From: an uncultured Clostridium sp. | GTDB taxonomy: Bacteria > Bacillota_I > Bacilli_A > RF39 > UBA660 | Assembly: GCA_946402315.1 (NCBI GenBank) | Contig: CAMIWC010000007.1 | Location: 1 to 63,943 of the forward strand | DNA length: 63,943 nucleotides | Direction: 5' to 3' | Shown: one piece after another, positions 54,801 to 60,705 of the stretch | How the letters are laid out: the number at the start of each line of letters is the position of its first letter | How positions within the stretch are numbered: the stretch's first letter is position 1 | Position numbers and translations under genes: made by a program | The notes under the pieces: model-generated | The model's database searches: none | The model's input: only the letters and a program-made list of their open reading frames with translations | Told to the model about the DNA's origin: nothing

Positions 54801-55530
54801 ATTTAGTTCAAAATCAGATGCTTTAAGTGGATTAGCTGCATATGGAATTAATACTTCGTCAACCGCAGCTTATACTAATAGTACAGCTAGTTTATCTGAA
54901 GCAATATTCCATGGACATGTAAAAGACAATGCAGGAAATCATGGTGAGTGTTGTCATCAAGTTACTAAGACTTCGACTGTATCTAATTGTCCTGATGGAT
55001 ATACACACTGTGGTAATACAAGTTCTTGTCAATGTTATATGGCACAAAGTCCTACAATCTTAAATGGATTTGTTTCATGTGGTGAATATTCTGATGAAGG
55101 TACTTGTATGAGTGTTATTTCTAATCCATCATATTCAGGAAAATCATTCTGTGAAAAAACGTCTTCTTCCTACAAGTGTTGGGTAAAGGGAAATAATAGT
55201 CCAGATATGTTTGGTGCTCATTGCGGAACATATTCAAGTTTATCTGCTTGTACTAGTGTAGCCTATGGAAAACCTCATGGTGGATGCGGAAAAGAAGGAT
55301 CAGGATATACATGTTATAAAGACGGAAGTCCTTCATATTCTTGTCCTTCTGGTTATTCATTATCTAATGAAATGTGTTTCAAATATGCAAATTATTCAGG
55401 ATACTCACATTTATGTAAGAGTGATGAAACTAAATTAAATAATACATATTGTAAAAAGAATACTGCCTCTTGTAGTAGCGGAGGAGGCGGTGGTGGCGGA
55501 GGAGGCCCTCACGTTAGCATTAAAGATTAA
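51880..55530 (+). CDS. Giant type IV pilin-like protein with Cys-bearing repeats and Cys-rich end
   Basis: 1216 residues. The N-terminus is a class III prepilin signal: KNRG/FTLIEML, cleavage after Gly5, Glu at +5, then a hydrophobic helix to about residue 28. A pilin-like head with many Cys runs to about 220. Seven repeats of about 90 residues start near 225, 498, 596, 691, 779, 871 and 963. Each has an early Cys, a central aromatic strand and an end motif YG(Y/F/H)VKDNAGN, usually followed by a second Cys. A different, beta-rich module (about 312-490) interrupts them. Residues 1030-1200 hold 17 Cys, then a nine-Gly run and PHVSIKD. Monocistronic. Probable substrate of the PilD at 14.4 kb; likely an adhesin (inference). 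Confidence 0.87.
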   Translation: MKNRGFTLIEMLAVVVLLGLLIALLFPAISKYIIDTRDNTYVLYESNMKVAAKNMMTDCLETNDRVCVPEYNHHTIVTLSELNATGYLDRLRDPKNSDKFCDPFRSFVVVKNDSATTINLTYEVCLVCGDYQKGTCEVDDPSDCPLDQDQDAPICGSTTGESRTWTNKDKTITVGCSDECSGCVQDVFSKKIDTDTKTTTIDIADKSGKTTACNVDAYVDKTPPTCSLTVVGTLGNNGWYNTEPRPVVKLTAKEDTLSGLSSYGMGTSKHIFDFNKKTEFQVQDGITTVYGYVIDNAGNVGTCQVEVRYDPVPPSVKTVDYGYVVYPKADIASKSENTVSLSSITGEYGNIYGAYIYMKSGNGAVVTVKNNTTTLGTITVPSATSKARVYFNAGSYNKLKFVFEDANQVSKIDRIELLTRDGTSGFYTNQNVTLYINSSDSVSGKALYSFNGGITFQEENYKTYTKNEVVILAASDTSGNVSELVTKTIDNIDKVEPKCTVTSGSATVVTHDNGYYWENVPMKLTKDDNPATTDYAMSGTRRFGLIASNQLTYNNLDENTQTLDTNGTVWYGYVIDRAGNTKECELNVKKDTQNPECNLKLTGTQGLDQWYISNSVDVTFDYYRDKDKDSSQSGLATYDISLSNTPSYNKTTKLTQTTDTTSVTYYGYVKDKAGRTNSCNITFKKDSTKPICTITSTGSQGTNNWYTGNVTISITNTDETSLVKEWDLKDTNSASYNKTNSLTLSTDTTSKTYYGFVKDNAGNTNTCNHTVKRDNTAPTCSLKLDGDTINVESWYSGSTDVLWNTKADATSGVAAFQIDKNSGTPSSYDGSTSKTQSSDIASVTYYGHVKDNAGKTGSCQITFKVDSVKPTCSISVTSGTKGDNNWYVTDVKVGISNQKDQSGTINSGVESYGVGTSQTLDNSTSKTRTTDGNSITYRCYVRDKAGNVGTNSVTFKRDATAPTCALSVTSSGVSFSSKSDALSGLAAYGINTSSTAAYTNSTASLSEAIFHGHVKDNAGNHGECCHQVTKTSTVSNCPDGYTHCGNTSSCQCYMAQSPTILNGFVSCGEYSDEGTCMSVISNPSYSGKSFCEKTSSSYKCWVKGNNSPDMFGAHCGTYSSLSACTSVAYGKPHGGCGKEGSGYTCYKDGSPSYSCPSGYSLSNEMCFKYANYSGYSHLCKSDETKLNNTYCKKNTASCSSGGGGGGGGGPHVSIKD

Positions 55531-55560
55531 AAAAGAAGTTTTATAAACTTCTTTTTATTT
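55531..55560 (+). terminator. Intrinsic terminator after the pilin gene
   Basis: AAAGAAGTTT/AAACTTCTTT stem with a TAT loop and TTTATTT tail. Confidence 0.85.
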
Positions 55561-55568
55561 GTTATAAT
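55560..55568 (+). promoter_or_regulatory. Extended -10 promoter of the MYG1-like gene
   Basis: TGT-TATAAT overlapping the end of the terminator tail, 15 bp before the start codon. Confidence 0.55.
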
Positions 55569-55583
55569 TATTTTGGTGATATT

Positions 55584-56507
55584 ATGTTAAAAATAACTAA
55601 AAATATAGATGAAGCGAACTTAATAACTCATGCTAGTAAATTTCATGCTGATGAAGTATTTGCAACTGCACTATTATTAAAACTATATTCTGATAGTATT
55701 ATCTGTCGTGTAAATGAAGTACCTAGTACTTATAATGGTAATGCTCTTATTTATGATATTGGATTTGGTAAATATGATCATCATATGAAGGATTTTGATT
55801 TAAGACATGATAGCGGAGTTAAATATGCTTCTTTTGGTCTATTGTTTAAAGAATATGGACTTAGGTATTTAGAATCAATAGATAAAGATAATGCTTTAAC
55901 TGCCTATATAATGATTGAACATGATTTAGTAGAAGGAGTAGATGCGGTAGATAATGGAGAATTTCCTTTAGTAACTGCACCATATAACTATAAAGGAATT
56001 GAATCTTTAATTAATGATTACAATGTTTGTTGGGATGAACATATAGATAATGATATTCAATTTTTAAAAGTAGTAGATATTATTTCTAGTTATTTTGATA
56101 GAGTAGTAGAACATACTTTTGCTAAGATAAGAGCAAAACAACATGTAGATAAAGCTATATTAAATAGTGCTAATCATATAATGATTCTAGATGAATACAT
56201 GCCATTTAAAGATATAGTATTATCTAGTGATTTAGAACAAGCTAAAGATATATTATTTGCTATTACTCCATCTAATAGAGGAGGATTTAATGTTCATACT
56301 ATTCCAAGAGATAAATCTACTCATGAAACAAGAATGGATTTACCTAAAGAATGGGGAGGACTAATAGATAAAGAATTACAAGAAGTAAGTGGTGTTCCTA
56401 CTGCTACTTTCTGTCATAAAGAATTGTTTTTAGCTGTAACTTCTACATTAGAAGACGCTATTTTAATGGCAAACAAAGCTATAGAACTTGCAAATATAGA
56501 CAAATAA
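55584..56507 (+). CDS. MYG1/UPF0160-family protein (DHH-like phosphoesterase)
   Basis: 307 residues. It shows the MYG1 signatures: THASKFHADEVFATALL near the N-terminus (the HxDE metal motif), then YDIGFGKYDHHMKDFDLRHD and SGVKYASFGLLFKEYG. Later come VDAVDNGE and, near the end, the RMDLPKEWGGL block and VTSTLEDAILMA. Human MYG1 is a 3'-5' RNA exonuclease of the DHH phosphoesterase superfamily; bacterial members are scarcely studied. The metal-binding residues are all visible, so it is probably active. SD GGTGATATT. It is monocistronic and has no obvious functional neighbour. Confidence 0.87.
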   Translation: MLKITKNIDEANLITHASKFHADEVFATALLLKLYSDSIICRVNEVPSTYNGNALIYDIGFGKYDHHMKDFDLRHDSGVKYASFGLLFKEYGLRYLESIDKDNALTAYIMIEHDLVEGVDAVDNGEFPLVTAPYNYKGIESLINDYNVCWDEHIDNDIQFLKVVDIISSYFDRVVEHTFAKIRAKQHVDKAILNSANHIMILDEYMPFKDIVLSSDLEQAKDILFAITPSNRGGFNVHTIPRDKSTHETRMDLPKEWGGLIDKELQEVSGVPTATFCHKELFLAVTSTLEDAILMANKAIELANIDK

Positions 56508-56584
56508 TGACAATTTTGTAAAAAAATGTATATTTTTTATAATATAAATATTATAATTAAATTAGATGATGAGAGGTGTGTATT

Positions 56585-57070
56585 ATGAATAAAAAACAAA
56601 TATTTGCTGATGTTGTATTTTTTCTAGGTCTATTAATATTTGGTGTAGCATTTGCTGTTTGTTTTATCTATGAAAAATCAAATAAATTATTAATGGATGG
56701 TATTATGGCAGCTGGATTAGTTATTGAATTTATTGGATTATGCTTAACTTATAAATTCGATGATAAAACAGTTTCTAAAGATAGTAAATCTAAAGAAGAA
56801 AAAGCAATTGAGCAAGAAAAGAAAACTACTAAAGAAGAGAAAGTTGAAAATGTAGTAGAAGTTGAAGTAGAAGAAAAAGTTGAGAAAGAAGAAAAAACTA
56901 CTCCTAAGAAAACAACTACAAAGAAAACTACAACTACAAAGAAGACAACAACTACTAAAAAAGCTCCTGCTAAAAAGACTACTAGCAAAAAAGGAACTAC
57001 TACTAAGAAAAAAACAACTACAAAGAAAACAACTGCTAAGAAGAAAAGTAATACTAAGAAAGGAAAGTAG
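56585..57070 (+). CDS. Two-span membrane protein with long Lys/Thr-rich tail
   Basis: 161 residues from the ATG at 56585 (SD GAGGTGTG); an ATG at 56576 lies within the SD. Two membrane spans (about 7-28 and 35-52) are followed by an acidic linker (about 60-100, EKVENVVEVEVEEKVEKEE). The tail of about 60 residues is built almost only of Lys, Thr and a few Ala/Pro/Ser (KKTTTKKTTTTKKTTTTKKA), like eukaryotic H1 or bacterial histone-like tails. The tail would be cytoplasmic if both ends are inside, and could hold nucleic acid or other polyanions at the membrane (inference). Its repetitive codons are prone to slippage. The stop lies in a terminator. Confidence 0.75.
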   Translation: MNKKQIFADVVFFLGLLIFGVAFAVCFIYEKSNKLLMDGIMAAGLVIEFIGLCLTYKFDDKTVSKDSKSKEEKAIEQEKKTTKEEKVENVVEVEVEEKVEKEEKTTPKKTTTKKTTTTKKTTTTKKAPAKKTTSKKGTTTKKKTTTKKTTAKKKSNTKKGK

Positions 57071-57091
57071 ACTAGGTCTACTTTTTTATTT
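57064..57091 (+). terminator. Intrinsic terminator abutting the VanZ-like start
   Basis: AAAGTAGAC/GTCTACTTT stem, tail TTTTATTT, ending directly before the next ATG. Confidence 0.85.
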
Positions 57092-57559
57092 ATGAGAACT
57101 AAAATATTATATTGGATTCCTGTAGTTGTAATAATGATTATTATTTTTTCATTATCTATGGATGGAAGTACTGCTTCTGATTATAAGAGTAATGGTATTG
57201 CTGATATAATTATTAATACTTTTAATTTAAAAAATATAAATCCTTTTTATTTAAATGTTTTAATTAGAAAGATTGCTCATTTTGGTATATATTTTCTGCT
57301 TGGTGTTTTTATTATAAATGCCTTATATAAAACTACTAATTTATCTTATTTTAATATATTTATAATAAGTATTATTATTTCAATATTATATGCCTGTAGT
57401 GATGAATTGCATCAATATTTTGTTCCAGGACGCAGTGGAGAAATAAGAGATGTTATGATTGATTTAGCTGGTGCTGGATTAAGTATTATGATTTATTATT
57501 TTTATATTAAATTATTTGTAAAAGAAAAAAAATATGATAGAATTAAATTGAAAAAGTAA
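57092..57559 (+). CDS. VanZ-like family membrane protein
   Basis: 155 residues with about four membrane spans and the VanZ-family motifs: RKIAHFGIYFLLG (about 58-70) and the signature DELHQYFVPGRSGEIRDVMIDLAGAGLS. VanZ gives low-level teicoplanin resistance in enterococci, but most family members are chromosomal proteins of unknown role; no vancomycin cluster is present here. The ATG directly follows a terminator and has no recognisable ribosome binding site. Translation may thus be weak or leaderless, or the true start may be a little later. The next gene, frr, follows after 23 bp with its own SD. Confidence 0.85.
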   Translation: MRTKILYWIPVVVIMIIIFSLSMDGSTASDYKSNGIADIIINTFNLKNINPFYLNVLIRKIAHFGIYFLLGVFIINALYKTTNLSYFNIFIISIIISILYACSDELHQYFVPGRSGEIRDVMIDLAGAGLSIMIYYFYIKLFVKEKKYDRIKLKK

Positions 57560-57582
57560 TATTTATTCGGAGAGGAGATATT

Positions 57583-58128
57583 ATGGATATAGATATTATT
57601 AAAGATACAGAAGAATTAATGAAGAAGACAATTGAAGCTTTAGATAAAAAATTTCAAACTGTTAGAGCAGGAAGAGCTAATCCATCTAGTTTAGATGGTG
57701 TTATGGTTAACTATTATGGTACTATGATGCCTTTAAAACAATTAGCAACTATTTCTGTTCCTGAAGCTCGTCAATTATTAATTAAACCTTTTGATAAAGG
57801 AGCTTTAAGTGCTATTGAAAAAGCTATTTTTGAAGCTAATCTAGGATATACTCCAGGAAACGATGGAGAAAATATTAGAATAGTAATTCCAGATCTTACT
57901 GAAGAAAGAAGAAAAGAACTTGTTAAACAAGTTAAAGCAATTAGTGAAGAAGCTAAAGTATCAATTAGAAATGTAAGACATGATGCAATGGAAGATTTAG
58001 AAAAAGCAAAACTTCCAGAAGATGAACAAAAAGGAAAAGAAAAACAAATTCAAGACTTAGTAAATAAATATAACAAAGTTATTGAAGATCAATTAAAAGA
58101 AAAAGAAGAAGAACTATTAACTGTTTAA
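57583..58128 (+). CDS. frr: Ribosome recycling factor
   Basis: Splits post-termination ribosomes together with EF-G. 181 residues, family length. It starts at MDIDIIKDTEELMKKTIEAL and includes VRAGRANPSSLDGVMVNYYG, PLKQLATISVPEARQLLI, IRIVIPDLTEERRKELVKQ and the C-terminal helix VRHDAMEDLEKAKLPEDEQK. SD GGAGAGGAGATATT. Unlike in most bacteria it is not next to pyrH, tsf or rpsB; it follows a VanZ-like gene and is convergent with rnhC. A long hairpin covers its stop codon. Confidence 0.97.
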   Translation: MDIDIIKDTEELMKKTIEALDKKFQTVRAGRANPSSLDGVMVNYYGTMMPLKQLATISVPEARQLLIKPFDKGALSAIEKAIFEANLGYTPGNDGENIRIVIPDLTEERRKELVKQVKAISEEAKVSIRNVRHDAMEDLEKAKLPEDEQKGKEKQIQDLVNKYNKVIEDQLKEKEEELLTV

Positions 58129-58148
58129 TAGTTCTTCTTTTATTTTTA
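58105..58148. terminator. Strong bidirectional terminator between frr and rnhC
   Basis: Perfect 13-bp stem GAAGAACTATTAA/TTAATAGTTCTTC with loop CTGT. It is flanked by A-rich (left) and T-rich (right) runs and covers the frr stop codon. Confidence 0.88.
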
Positions 58149-59060
58149 AAATATCATTGTATGAAGTATACGTTCTGTATTTTTGAAGTTTAGTTTTGCA
58201 ACTTCTTTTAGTTTTTCTTCTCCATACTTTTCAACAATTTCTTCTCCAACTTTATCTACTTCAGGTCCTGCTCCTTTAGGAAGAGGAATATGTAATTCAT
58301 CACTTAATTTATCAAATTCTTTTAAGAATATATATCTACTAATTATTGATGCTGCACCAACTGCCATATTTTTATCTTCAGCTTTAGTCATAAAAGTAAT
58401 ACCTCTTTGAATATTTGTACTTTCTTTTATATATTCATAATATCTGTTTTCTCTAGCAAATTCATCTATGATTATATAGTCGTATTTAGGGATCTTATGA
58501 GCCATTTCCCATAATACTTTATTATGCATTATAGCTTTTATTTTATTGATGTTATAATCAGCACCATATTTTTCATTATATTCTTTGTTAGAAACAATTA
58601 TACTTTTATATTTAACTAGAGGAAGTAAATCTTTTATAATCTTTTTTATTTTGTCATCAGTAAGCTTTTTAGAATCTTTTATTCCTAATTTTTCTAAAGC
58701 AGGAATATCTTCTTTTCTAACAAAGCAACTGGTTACAATAATTGGACCAAAATAATCACCAGTACCAACTTCATCAGATCCGATTGAAGAAGAGTAGTAA
58801 TACTTATCTTCTTTCTTTTTCTTTTCTTTAGGATCTTCTTCAATAGCACTTTGTCCATCAAGAGCTTTCCACATATTAGCGTCTACATCAGCACTTGTAC
58901 CTTGAAACATTACTTTACCAGAAGTATACATTGTTATTACAGTGTCTTCATCTTCTGCTTGAAATACTACATAAGGAATTTCTTTATCTCTTTTTTTATC
59001 TTTATAGTATTCAATCATTTTATCTTGAGTAGGTTTACTTACCTTTATGACAACGTTCAT
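58146..59060 (-). CDS. rnhC: Ribonuclease HIII
   Basis: Cleaves RNA in RNA-DNA hybrids. 304 residues. An N-terminal TBP-like substrate-binding domain of RNase HIII (about 1-85, with VFQAEDEDTVITMYTSGKVMFQG) precedes the catalytic type 2 RNase H domain. That domain begins at SSIGSDEVGTGDYFGPI (Asp-Glu pair), followed by IDEFA and AVGAASIISRYIFLKEF. The N-domain and the GTGDYFGP form distinguish HIII from HII. Read on the minus strand the start follows AGAGGTGAGTAT. It is convergent with frr, sharing its terminator. Confidence 0.95.
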   Translation of the reverse strand: MNVVIKVSKPTQDKMIEYYKDKKRDKEIPYVVFQAEDEDTVITMYTSGKVMFQGTSADVDANMWKALDGQSAIEEDPKEKKKKEDKYYYSSSIGSDEVGTGDYFGPIIVTSCFVRKEDIPALEKLGIKDSKKLTDDKIKKIIKDLLPLVKYKSIIVSNKEYNEKYGADYNINKIKAIMHNKVLWEMAHKIPKYDYIIIDEFARENRYYEYIKESTNIQRGITFMTKAEDKNMAVGAASIISRYIFLKEFDKLSDELHIPLPKGAGPEVDKVGEEIVEKYGEEKLKEVAKLNFKNTERILHTMIF

Positions 59061-59205
59061 ATACTCACCTCTACATAATTATAATAACATATAAATTGAT
59101 TATTTCTTTGTTTATTATGTCTAACTTTACATATAATAAATAGTTTTATAACAAATATATATTTCTATTATGATACTATTAAATTATAGAATAGTGAGTG
59201 ATGTT

Positions 59206-59466
59206 ATGGATAAAAGAGTAGTTATAAGAATTGATAGTAAAGTATGTGCTTTAACAGTAATACTTGCAATTGTATTTTCAGCAACATTAGCATTTTGTAT
59301 GTATAATTTAATATTAAGATTTTATGAAACAGGATCTTCTTCATCTATGGTAGCTAAGTTTATTTTTGTAGTTTATCCAATTATCTTTTTATCTGTAGCG
59401 TTCACTCTAGCTGGATACTTAATGATTGTTGGTACAGTAGATGAACCACAAAAAAAGAAGAAATAA
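59206..59466 (+). CDS. Small two-span membrane protein, unknown
   Basis: I do not recognise this protein of 86 residues. It has two predicted spans (about 12-36 and 47-73) and a basic cytoplasmic end (DEPQKKKK). The frame is open from 59170, but the ATG at 59206 is preceded by GTGAGTGATG and the upstream portion covers the likely promoter. It is followed 40 bp later by a small soluble gene and then a lipoprotein gene, all co-directional and without intervening terminators. The three may form a small envelope operon. Confidence 0.6.
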   Translation: MDKRVVIRIDSKVCALTVILAIVFSATLAFCMYNLILRFYETGSSSSMVAKFIFVVYPIIFLSVAFTLAGYLMIVGTVDEPQKKKK

Positions 59467-59506
59467 AAACTAGAAAGAGTTTAATAACTATTTGTAGGTG
59501 ATAGAA

Positions 59507-59824
59507 ATGGATAAATATGATCGCGAAACAACTGGAGAAATAGTTGAAGTAAGAGATATGGGTGTAGGTAAGAATCCACTTATTTTAGCTAAGTATAAAG
59601 TTAATGAAGAGACCTATACTATTACTGAAGAAATGGCAATGATAAAAGAAAAAACAGAAAGAATTTTACTAGTTATTCCAGTAGGATATAGATTAAAAAG
59701 TTTAATGGAATCTAATACTGGTGTTAAACCTCGTCCAGGAAATAATGTAATAGTTAAATATTCATCAAATAATCCTAAAGATGCATATTTACCAGAAAAT
59801 AGAAAAGGATTTAGTTTTTATTAG
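59507..59824 (+). CDS. Small DUF3592-like soluble protein
   Basis: About 105 residues starting at the ATG at 59507 (SD TAGGTGATAG); a GTG at 59498 lies within the SD. The N-terminal strand TTGEIVEVRDMG, the middle YKVNEETYTITEEM and the end GNNVIVKYSSNNPKDAYLPENR resemble the extracytoplasmic beta domain of DUF3592-type proteins (GxxVxVxYxPxNPxxAYL). The membrane segments normally flanking that domain are absent. With no signal peptide it should be cytoplasmic. The next gene, a lipoprotein, starts 8 bp after its stop. Function unknown; the family match is from pattern memory only. Confidence 0.6.
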   Translation: MDKYDRETTGEIVEVRDMGVGKNPLILAKYKVNEETYTITEEMAMIKEKTERILLVIPVGYRLKSLMESNTGVKPRPGNNVIVKYSSNNPKDAYLPENRKGFSFY

Positions 59825-59832
59825 GAGGATAT

Positions 59833-60267
59833 ATGAAAAAAGTTTTATTTGCAATTTGTTTGGCTTTATTATTAGTAGGTTGTGGTAATAGTAAAGAAGA
59901 TAATATAGTAGAATTCCAATATGGATATGGTAGTTATAATACCGTTCATTGTAACTATATGATAAAGATAGAAAAGAACAAGTATGTTTTAACATATGAA
60001 GAAACTAATAGTGACGCTAATGTAATTATTAAAGAAATAAAGAAAAAAGATGTCCAAAAACTAGAAAAAATTATTAAGGACTATGAATTAGATAAATGGG
60101 ATGGTTTTGATGAATCAGATGATGACATTTATGATGGATCTGATTTTAAACTAAATGTTGTCTATGAAAGTGGAGAAACTATAAATGCTTTTGGATATAT
60201 GAAATATCCGGATAATTATAAAAAAGGACATAATGCTTTAGTAGAATTCTTAGAGAAATTAAAGTAA
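59833..60267 (+). CDS. Small lipoprotein, unknown function
   Basis: 144 residues. A clear lipoprotein signal (MKKVLFAICLALLLVGCGNS, lipobox LVGC with Cys17-18 region) is followed by a compact extracytoplasmic domain. It has strands (YMIKIEKNKYVLTYEE) and a KDVQKLEKIIKDYELDKWDGFDESDDD segment. The acidic loop might bind a cation, but I see no standard EF-hand. SD AGGAGGATAT. It is 8 bp downstream of the DUF3592-like gene, so cotranscribed. The convergent tRNA terminator hairpin at 60.3 kb probably also ends this transcript. I do not recognise a family. Confidence 0.75.
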   Translation: MKKVLFAICLALLLVGCGNSKEDNIVEFQYGYGSYNTVHCNYMIKIEKNKYVLTYEETNSDANVIIKEIKKKDVQKLEKIIKDYELDKWDGFDESDDDIYDGSDFKLNVVYESGETINAFGYMKYPDNYKKGHNALVEFLEKLK

Positions 60268-60320
60268 AGCATCAGCTCATATAAGTAATATATAGTGAGA
60301 GTCCTATAGATTTTTGTAAA

Positions 60321-60347
60321 ATAAAAAAACTAACTTACGTTAGTTTC
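60321..60347. terminator. Terminator after the tRNA pair (minus) and lipoprotein gene (plus)
   Basis: AAACTAAC/GTTAGTTT stem with loop TTAC, flanked by A-runs on the left and T-runs on the right; functional in both directions. Confidence 0.8.
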
Positions 60348-60356
60348 TTTTTATTA

Positions 60357-60441
60357 TGGTGCGGGTAACAGGAGTTGAACCTGCAAGCCTTGCGGCGCTA
60401 GATCCTAAGTCTAGTGCGTCTGCCAATTCCGCCATACCCGC
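60357..60441 (-). tRNA. tRNA-Leu (TAG anticodon)
   Basis: 85 nt including an encoded CCA. Acceptor arm GCGGGTA/TACCCGC, D-loop with TTGGCAGACGC, anticodon loop CTTAGGA with TAG at 60405-60407 (plus-strand coordinates). The long variable arm GCCGCAAGGC typical of tRNA-Leu precedes the T-arm GCAGGTTCAACTCCTGT. It lies 5 bp downstream of the CAT-anticodon tRNA and is cotranscribed with it. Confidence 0.95.
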
Positions 60442-60446
60442 ACAAG

Positions 60447-60523
60447 TGGTGGACCCTATAGGACTCGAACCTATGACCGCCCGGTTATGAGCCGGATGCT
60501 CTAACCAACTGAGCTAAGGGTCC
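60447..60523 (-). tRNA. tRNA with CAT anticodon, probably tRNA-Ile2 (lysidine type)
   Basis: 77 nt with encoded CCA. Acceptor GGACCCT/AGGGTCC, D-arm AGCTCAGTTGGTTAGAGC, anticodon stem-loop CCGGCTCATAACCGG with CAT at 60487-60489, T-arm CATAGGTTCGAGTCCTATA. The overall sequence is closer to my memory of the B. subtilis tRNA-Ile(CAU) (GGACCUUUAGCUCAG, GGCUCAUAACC) than to elongator tRNA-Met, so Ile2, decoding AUA after TilS modification, is favoured. Elongator Met cannot be excluded. It is not initiator: the acceptor begins with a paired G and the anticodon stem lacks the three G-C pairs. Confidence 0.85.
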
Positions 60524-60534
60524 ATGACTTTTTA

Positions 60535-60563
60535 ATAATAACATATTTATAAAGTAATTTCAA
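60535..60563 (-). promoter_or_regulatory. Strong promoter of the tRNA pair
   Basis: On the minus strand: TTGAAA, 17-bp spacer, TATTAT with an upstream TGT. The mature tRNA begins 11 bp after the -10, the best -35/-10 pair seen in the window. Confidence 0.8.
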
Positions 60564-60705
60564 TATTAAATTTTACTTTTTAGTGTTATATTGCTTATAA
60601 ATATTATGTTTAAAATAAGTAAAATGAATTCTATTTAATTAATTGAATTGTTGTTTTATTTTGATTAAGATGTTATACTAAAGTAGAGAATAAGGAGGAT
60701 GTTTT

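Noticed and set aside
56749-57095. Reading frames opposite and out of frame to the Lys/Thr-rich gene (Val/Phe-rich minus strand, Lys/Leu/Arg-rich plus strand)
   Set aside because: They are shadows of the repetitive AAG-ACT codons; they lack ribosome binding sites and the plus-strand frame overlaps the terminator.
57092-57559. Glycopeptide-resistance locus because of VanZ
   Set aside because: No vanA/H/X/S/R genes are near; VanZ-like proteins are common on chromosomes with unknown function.
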